DNA from: T1Sed10-7 sp041685505
GTDB lineage: Bacteria > Actinomycetota > Nitriliruptoria > Nitriliruptorales > Nitriliruptoraceae
Length of the DNA: 10,635 bases
Direction: 5' to 3'
NCBI GenBank assembly: GCA_041685505.1
Contig: JAWLFQ010000083.1
Span: forward strand, 1 to 10,635
The stretch's first letter is position 1. The number at the start of each line of letters is the position of its first letter. Shown here piece after piece: positions 6,075 to 10,635 of this stretch. Made by a program: the position numbers and the translations under genes. The notes below the pieces were generated by a model. The model was given only the letters and a program-made list of their open reading frames with translations. It made no database searches and was not told where the DNA came from.

Positions 6075-7172
6075 GTGGCGTCCGGTGCGGTGCCCGTCCG
6101 TCGGGTCGTCGGCGTGCTGGGTGTGGTGCTGCTCGTCGTCATGGCCGTCGCCCTGCTCCAGGGGCGCGTGCCGTGCGATGTGCTCGCGTCCCAGCCGGCC
6201 TGCGAGGTGGCGATGCAGCCGGGTCCGGTCGAGGACACCTTCGAGCTGATCACCATCGCCGACGCCACACAGGTCTTCCCGCCTGAGCGTGGGGGGCTGC
6301 GGCTGACCTCCGTGGCCGTCCAGGGCGATCTCGACCTCGGCAGCTGGCTGTTGGCACGTACGACGCGCAACGTCGACCTGGTGCCCCGCGACGAGATCTA
6401 CCCGCCGGGTTTCGACCGCGAGGAGGTCGCGGAGCTCAACCAGCTGTCGATGCAGGACAGCCAGTTGACCGCTGCGGTGGTCGCCCTGGAGCAGATCGGC
6501 TACGAGCTCGAACCGGATGGCGCCGAGGTGGTCGCCGTCCAGGACGATGCGGTCACCGACCAGCTCGAGGTCGGTGACGTCATCGTGGGGATCGACGGGC
6601 AGCCGGTGCGTGAGAGCAGCGAGGTGGTGGAGGTGGTCCGCGAACGTGGCGTCGGCGGGCGGGTCACCCTGGAGGTCCGGCAGGACGGCGACCGGCGCGA
6701 GGTCGACCTCACGCTCGGCGCGTCCCCCGACGATCCTGCGCGGGGCTACGTCGGGGTGCTGTTGACCACCGACCTCGATCTTCCCGTAGACATCGAGGTG
6801 GATGCGGGCGTCATCGGCGGGCCGTCGGCGGGGCTGGTGTTCGCGCTCACCCTGATGGAACTGTTGGAGCCCGAGGACCTGCTCGACGGGCGCCTGGTCG
6901 CCGGTACCGGGACGCTGGCCAGGGACGGCACCGTGGGCGCGGTCGGTGGGGTGCCACAGAAGCTGGCAGCGGCCTCCGACCCGCGGGACGGCTCGGCCGC
7001 GGCGGAGGTGTTCCTGGTGCCCCGCGACAACCTGGACGAGGCCCGTGGGGCGGCCGTGGCCGAGGACCTGCTGGTCGTGCCCGTCGGCGATATCGACGAG
7101 GCCTTGGCCGCCCTACGGACCCTGCGCGACGGTGGGGAGCCGGAGGCGGCCTTCGTCCTGGCCGCCGGGTGA
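6075..7172 (+). CDS. membrane-anchored PDZ-domain Lon-like (S16) serine protease, YlbL type
   Basis: This 365-residue protein has an N-terminal hydrophobic segment (about 9-28) that acts as signal anchor, an extracytoplasmic PDZ-like domain (about 148-220, with L-E-V-G-D-V-I-V-G-I-D-G) and a C-terminal Lon-type protease domain. The Ser-Lys dyad is visible: S251 in G-G-P-S-A-G-L and K296 in G-V-P-Q-K-L, with a G-x-G-T segment between them. The 45-residue spacing is close to that of Lon. In Bacillus subtilis the relative YlbL degrades the cell-division inhibitor YneA; the substrate here is unknown. GTG 6075 was preferred because GGAGG (6065-6069) lies 5 bases upstream; GTG 6063 would add four residues and has a poorer site. 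The UPF0182 gene follows after 111 bp, an arrangement also seen in mycobacteria (Rv3194c-Rv3193c). Confidence 0.88.
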   Translation: MASGAVPVRRVVGVLGVVLLVVMAVALLQGRVPCDVLASQPACEVAMQPGPVEDTFELITIADATQVFPPERGGLRLTSVAVQGDLDLGSWLLARTTRNVDLVPRDEIYPPGFDREEVAELNQLSMQDSQLTAAVVALEQIGYELEPDGAEVVAVQDDAVTDQLEVGDVIVGIDGQPVRESSEVVEVVRERGVGGRVTLEVRQDGDRREVDLTLGASPDDPARGYVGVLLTTDLDLPVDIEVDAGVIGGPSAGLVFALTLMELLEPEDLLDGRLVAGTGTLARDGTVGAVGGVPQKLAAASDPRDGSAAAEVFLVPRDNLDEARGAAVAEDLLVVPVGDIDEALAALRTLRDGGEPEAAFVLAAG

Positions 7173-7283
7173 GCTCGACAGCGTCCCCATGTGGTCGCGG
7201 CCACGACCGCAGGCCCTCAGGTGGTGGGCGGTCGGGGAGGGGCACCGGTACCTTCGCGTGACCTCCTGCCCGCTGTTGCCAGC

Positions 7284-10274
7284 ATGAACGCAAGGATCCT
7301 CGTGGGGGAATTCGTCCGACGTCGGCTCGGCACCGTGGTGGTGCTCGGGCTCCTGCTGGTGCTGTTCAGCGCCAACCGCATCGCGGTGCTCGTCACCGAC
7401 TTCTGGTGGTTCGACGCCCGCGGGTTCCGCGAGGTGTTCACCACCGTCCTGACGACCCGGGTGCTGCTCGGCCTGGCCTTCGGGCTGGTCCTCACGGCGC
7501 TGATCGCGGTGAACCTGTTCGTGGCGCGCAAGCTGCGGCCCTTCTACGTGCCCAGTTCGCCGCAGCAGGCGCAGATCCAGCGCTACCGGGAGATGGCCGA
7601 TCCCTACCTGCCGTGGCTGATCATCGCTGTGGCGGTGTTGTTCGGTTTCACCTCCGGACTGGCCCTGAGCGCGAGCTGGGAGACCTGGCTGCTGTTCAGC
7701 GGCGGCGGTGAGGTCGGCATCACCGACCCGCAGTTCGGTGTCGACCTCGGCTTCTACCTGTTCGACCTGCCGCTGTGGTCGCTGGTGCAGAGCTGGCTGT
7801 TCACCTCCCTGATCCTGACCGGCCTGCTCACCGCCGGTGCGCACTACCTGCTCGGCGGGATCCGACCGGAGGCGGAGAACGAGAAGATCCTGCCCAGCGT
7901 CAAGGCGCACCTGGCGGTGCTGCTGGCGCTGATCCTGGCCGTGCGGGCGTGGGGGTACTGGCTGGACCGCTACGACCTGCTGTACTCCGAGCGTGGGACG
8001 GTGACCGGCGCGGCCTACACCGACGTCAACGCGGAGCTGCCGGCCCTGTACCTGCTGATCGGTGTCTCGGTCATCGCCATCGGGCTGGTGTTGGCGTCGA
8101 TCCGCCGCAGCGGGTTCCTCCTGCCCGGTGCGGCCGTCGGGTTGCTGGTGGTGGCCTCGATCATCCTGCAGGGCGCCTACCCGGCGGTGATCCAGCGCGT
8201 ACAGGTCGATCCACAGGAGCTGGCCCGCGAGCAGGAGTTCATCCAGCGCAACCTCGATGCGACACGGGCCGCCTACGGGCTGGACGCGGTGGAGCGCGTG
8301 CCCTTCGAGATCCAGAACGACCTCGACCTCGGTGACGTCACCGACAACGACATCACCTTCCTCAACGTGCGGCTGTGGGACCCGAACGTGCTGGAGACGA
8401 CCTACCAGCAGCTGCAGTCGCTCCGGCCCTACTACGAGTTCAACTCCGTGGCCACCGACCGCTACGAGATCGACGGTGACCTGCGCCAGGTCATGCTCGC
8501 GACCCGTGAGCTGTCCGACCTGCCCGAGACCTCGGACAACTGGCAGAACCGTCACATCACCTTCACCCACGGTTTCGGGGTCGTGGCCTCCCAGGTCAAC
8601 ACCGCCAACGCCGAGGGGCAGCCGGTCTTCATCGCCTCCAACATCCCTCCGAGCGGGACGGGCGCCGTGGTGCCCGACGAGGAAGCCGCGGTGTACTTCG
8701 GGGAGTTCGCCGACCCGGTGTTCAACCTGGTGCGCACCGAGGAGGACGAGCTCGACTTCGAGGAACCCGAGACCCAGGAGCAGGTGCTGACCGAGTACGA
8801 CGGCAGCGCCGGGGTGGCGATCAACTCGATCACCCGCCGTCTGGCCTTCGCGCTGCGGTTCAACGACTACAACCTGATCCTGACCAACCTGCTGCGCGAC
8901 GACTCGGCGATCATCTACAACCGTCAGATCGCCGACCGCGTCCGCCAGGTCGCGCCCTTCCTGGAGCTCGACTCCAACCCCTATCCGGTGGTGGAAGCGG
9001 GCCGCGTGATCTGGGTCATCGATGCCTACACGACCTCGAACGGCTACCCCTACTCCGAGCGCCAGGTGCTGGAGGCGGGCAGTGGCAGCCTGCCGGTGAA
9101 CTACGTGCGCAACTCGGTGAAGGTCACCGTCGACGCCTACGACGGTGACGTGACCCTCTACCGCGTCGAGGAGGACGATCCTGTCCTCGATGCGTGGGAG
9201 AACGTCTTCCCCGACCTCATCACCCCGGCGTCGGAGGCGGGCACGGTCGGCGACAACTTCCGTTACCCGCAGGACCTGTTCTCGCTGCAGTCGGACATCT
9301 ACACCTCGTACCACATCCCCGAGGCGACAGCGTTCTTCAACCGCGCGGATGAGTTCGACCTTCCCGCGGATCCGGCGGCGGCGGCCAACCAGGCCAGCGG
9401 CGGTGGGCCTGCGGCGACCTCCGACCTGGCGGCATCGGGGCAGCGTCTCGAGCCCTACTACCTGCTGATGAAGCTGCCGGGGGAGGAGTCGGAGGAGTTC
9501 GTCCTGATCCAGCCCTACCTGGCGCGCAACCGGCCGAACATGGTGTCGTGGCTGGCGGGCCGCTCCGATGGCGAGACGTTGAACACCCTGTTGCAGGTGC
9601 GGTTCCCCTCCGACCAGCAGGTGCTGGGACCGGCGCAGGCCCAGGCCCGTATCGAGCAGGACGACGACATCTCCGCCTACATCACCCTGCGTTCGCGCGA
9701 GGGTTCCGATGTGATCCGGGGGAACCTGCAGGTGCTGCCCGTGGCGGACTCGATCCTCTACGTCCAGCCGCTGTTCCTGGAGAACCCCCAGGCGCAGATC
9801 CCGGAGCTGGCGCGCGTGGCGCTGGTGATGGGCGAGCGTACGGCCTTCGACCGGACGCTTGCCGGAGCGCTGAGCCAGATCATCGGTGTGCCTGTCCCGG
9901 ACGAGATCGCCGACGAGGAGGCGGTCGATCCCGAACTCGACGACAGCGTCGATCAGGACGATGCCGACGATGAGGCCGAGCCCGATGACCCGGCCGAGGT
10001 CTCCGAGCAGCTGCTGCGTGACGCCCTGGATGCCTTCGCCCGTGCCGACGAGGCACTGCGCGACGGCGACCTCGCTCGCTACCAGGAGGCGGTCACCGAG
10101 GCGCAGCAGCTGATCGAGGAAGCGGCGGATGCCGCGGGTGTCAGCGTCGATGAACTGGTGTCCGGACAGGACGACGAGGACGACCTCAGCGACGCCGAGC
10201 TGCTCGATGAGCTCGACGAAGCCGAGGATGGTGCGGAGGACGGTGCCGAGGAACCCGCCGAGGACGAGGGGTGA
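7284..10274 (+). CDS. UPF0182 family large membrane protein
   Basis: The 996-residue product matches the usual family length (about 990 in mycobacteria). Seven hydrophobic segments lie within about residues 15-305: the first is followed by D-F-W-W-F, and the last is near L-L-V-V-A-S-I-I-L-Q-G-A-Y. A soluble, presumably extracytoplasmic region with many Tyr, Asn and Asp follows, including R-L-A-F-A-L-R-F and Y-P-Y-S-E-R segments. The function of UPF0182 is not established. From about residue 870 to the end the protein is strongly acidic and low-complexity, with an alanine-rich helix around 905-945. ATG 7284 has no clear Shine-Dalgarno; GTG 7302, six codons later, has AAGGA 5 bases upstream and is a possible alternative. 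A TACCTT at 7249-7254 could be a local -10, without a good -35. The long minus-strand frame opposite this gene is a codon-bias shadow. Confidence 0.92.
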   Translation: MNARILVGEFVRRRLGTVVVLGLLLVLFSANRIAVLVTDFWWFDARGFREVFTTVLTTRVLLGLAFGLVLTALIAVNLFVARKLRPFYVPSSPQQAQIQRYREMADPYLPWLIIAVAVLFGFTSGLALSASWETWLLFSGGGEVGITDPQFGVDLGFYLFDLPLWSLVQSWLFTSLILTGLLTAGAHYLLGGIRPEAENEKILPSVKAHLAVLLALILAVRAWGYWLDRYDLLYSERGTVTGAAYTDVNAELPALYLLIGVSVIAIGLVLASIRRSGFLLPGAAVGLLVVASIILQGAYPAVIQRVQVDPQELAREQEFIQRNLDATRAAYGLDAVERVPFEIQNDLDLGDVTDNDITFLNVRLWDPNVLETTYQQLQSLRPYYEFNSVATDRYEIDGDLRQVMLATRELSDLPETSDNWQNRHITFTHGFGVVASQVNTANAEGQPVFIASNIPPSGTGAVVPDEEAAVYFGEFADPVFNLVRTEEDELDFEEPETQEQVLTEYDGSAGVAINSITRRLAFALRFNDYNLILTNLLRDDSAIIYNRQIADRVRQVAPFLELDSNPYPVVEAGRVIWVIDAYTTSNGYPYSERQVLEAGSGSLPVNYVRNSVKVTVDAYDGDVTLYRVEEDDPVLDAWENVFPDLITPASEAGTVGDNFRYPQDLFSLQSDIYTSYHIPEATAFFNRADEFDLPADPAAAANQASGGGPAATSDLAASGQRLEPYYLLMKLPGEESEEFVLIQPYLARNRPNMVSWLAGRSDGETLNTLLQVRFPSDQQVLGPAQAQARIEQDDDISAYITLRSREGSDVIRGNLQVLPVADSILYVQPLFLENPQAQIPELARVALVMGERTAFDRTLAGALSQIIGVPVPDEIADEEAVDPELDDSVDQDDADDEAEPDDPAEVSEQLLRDALDAFARADEALRDGDLARYQEAVTEAQQLIEEAADAAGVSVDELVSGQDDEDDLSDAELLDELDEAEDGAEDGAEEPAEDEG

Positions 10275-10351
10275 CCGTGCCACCCGGTGCCGGCCCTCGG
10301 GGGTTCGGTGCCGGGCCCGTTCGGTCAACGCACGGTCGCCCGCTCGCCGGT

Positions 10352-10381
10352 TCGACAGACACGTGAGGCGTTGGGTACGTT
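10352..10381 (+). promoter_or_regulatory. promoter of the initiator tRNA gene
   Basis: TCGACA (10352-10357, 5 of 6 to TTGACA) and TACGTT (10376-10381, TAnnnT) are separated by 18 bp. Initiation would fall near 10388, about 8 bases before the mature tRNA 5' end. It is the best-formed sigma-70-type promoter in the window. Confidence 0.6.
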
Positions 10382-10395
10382 CTTGTCATCAACGG

Positions 10396-10473
10396 CGCGG
10401 GGTGGAGCAGTTCGGTCAGCTCGCCGGGCTCATAACCCGGAGGTCGCAGGTTCAAATCCTGCCCCCGCTACCA
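10396..10473 (+). tRNA. initiator tRNA-Met (CAT anticodon), CCA encoded
   Basis: The cloverleaf folds fully. The acceptor is CGCGGGG (10396-10402) with 10463-10469. The D-stem is GAGC/GCTC (10405-10408, 10419-10422). The anticodon stem is CCGGG/CCCGG with loop CTCATAA and anticodon CAT at 10431-10433. The T-arm is GCAGG-TTCAAAT-CCTGC (10446-10462). The discriminator is A10470 and CCA is encoded at 10471-10473. Initiator hallmarks are present: an unpaired 1-72 position (C1 with T72), three consecutive G-C pairs at the base of the anticodon stem, and an A11-T24 pair. It therefore carries formylmethionine for translation start rather than elongator Met. A promoter precedes it and a strong hairpin follows. 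Confidence 0.96.
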
Positions 10474-10499
10474 CGAAAAGGCCCTTCGGGGCCTTTTCG
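10474..10499 (+). terminator. intrinsic terminator after the tRNA
   Basis: CGAAAAGGCCC (10474-10484) pairs perfectly with GGGCCTTTTCG (10489-10499) around a TTCG loop: an 11-bp stem starting right after the CCA end. There is no long T-tract afterwards, though the stem itself ends in TTTT before CG. It could also terminate transcription coming from the right. Confidence 0.8.
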
Positions 10500-10505
10500 C
10501 ATTTC

Positions 10506-10525
10506 ATGGGTGCCCTATGGGTGCC
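10506..10525. repeat. tandem 9-bp direct repeat downstream of the tRNA
   Basis: ATGGGTGCC occurs at 10506-10514 and again at 10517-10525, an exact 11-bp period. It lies just past the tRNA terminator, in sequence that is less GC-rich than the rest (about 64% for 10500-10635 by hand count). It may be an integrase or other protein binding site; the function is unproven. Confidence 0.55.
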
Positions 10526-10635
10526 GTAGTCCCGTCAGGTTGATGCCACGCACCGTCATGGGCCTTGTCGGAGTTGTACGCGTTCCTGAGCCGGAGGGTG
10601 TGCTGACGGTGAACGTCGCAGCCGCGTCGAGCGCC

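Noticed and set aside
7113..10328. 1071-codon open frame on the minus strand opposite UPF0182
   Set aside because: It mirrors the codon bias of the UPF0182 gene. Its translation is rich in Arg, Gln, His and Val with no motif or membrane segment, while the plus strand matches a known family over its full length.
10276..10330. Possible terminator after UPF0182 (GGCCC and GGGCC arms, repeated CGGTGCCGG)
   Set aside because: The stem is only about 5 bp with a long loop and no T-tract; the CGGTGCCGG copies are direct, not inverted.
10543..10635. Short plus-strand frame open to the right edge
   Set aside because: Only 31 codons are visible, third-position GC is about 70% (lower than the clear genes here) and the ribosome site is weak; not enough to call a gene.

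Overview
The window is GC-rich bacterial DNA (roughly 70% G+C) that looks like an actinobacterial chromosome. The markers are a full-length UPF0182 membrane protein, a DUF2342/zincin_2-type protein, a membrane PDZ/Lon-like (YlbL-type) serine protease, several GTG starts and an initiator tRNA with an encoded CCA. The exact lineage cannot be read from sequence alone; a deep-branching class such as Nitriliruptoria or a relative is a guess.

Layout. (1) 1-1501, minus strand: a HAD-IB phosphatase-like gene is translationally coupled by a GTGA overlap to a Fic-domain gene that runs off the left edge with its Fic motif just inside the window. (2) 1502-2040: the only long non-coding stretch. It holds a candidate HAD promoter, a 14-bp perfect inverted repeat, and a dense cluster of DnaA-box-like 9-mers, many spaced exactly one helical turn (11 bp) apart. 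This is the most unusual feature here. (3) 2041-4169: a YgjP-type metallopeptidase (+) and a DUF2342 protein (-) converge and overlap by 4 bp at their stop codons. (4) 4170-10274, plus strand: a divergent start region with a GC-rich hairpin, then an SDR-like protein lacking the catalytic Tyr/Lys and carrying a C-terminal membrane anchor, a small unknown protein with a Pro/Ala-rich tail, the PDZ/Lon-like protease, and the 996-residue UPF0182 protein. (5) 10275-10635: a well-formed promoter, an initiator tRNA-Met, an 11-bp stem terminator with a TTCG loop, and a compositionally different tail with a tandem 9-bp repeat, possibly an integration boundary.

How the parts may work together. DUF2342, the PDZ/Lon-like protease and UPF0182 are neighbours in other actinobacteria too (for example the Rv3193c-Rv3195 region of Mycobacterium tuberculosis). 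With the YgjP-like peptidase and the membrane-anchored SDR, the block looks like an envelope-associated proteolysis neighbourhood whose substrates are unknown. The Fic/HAD pair is a separate minus-strand unit. The DnaA-box-like cluster sits between the two and may be a DnaA-binding or titration site, or less likely a replication origin.
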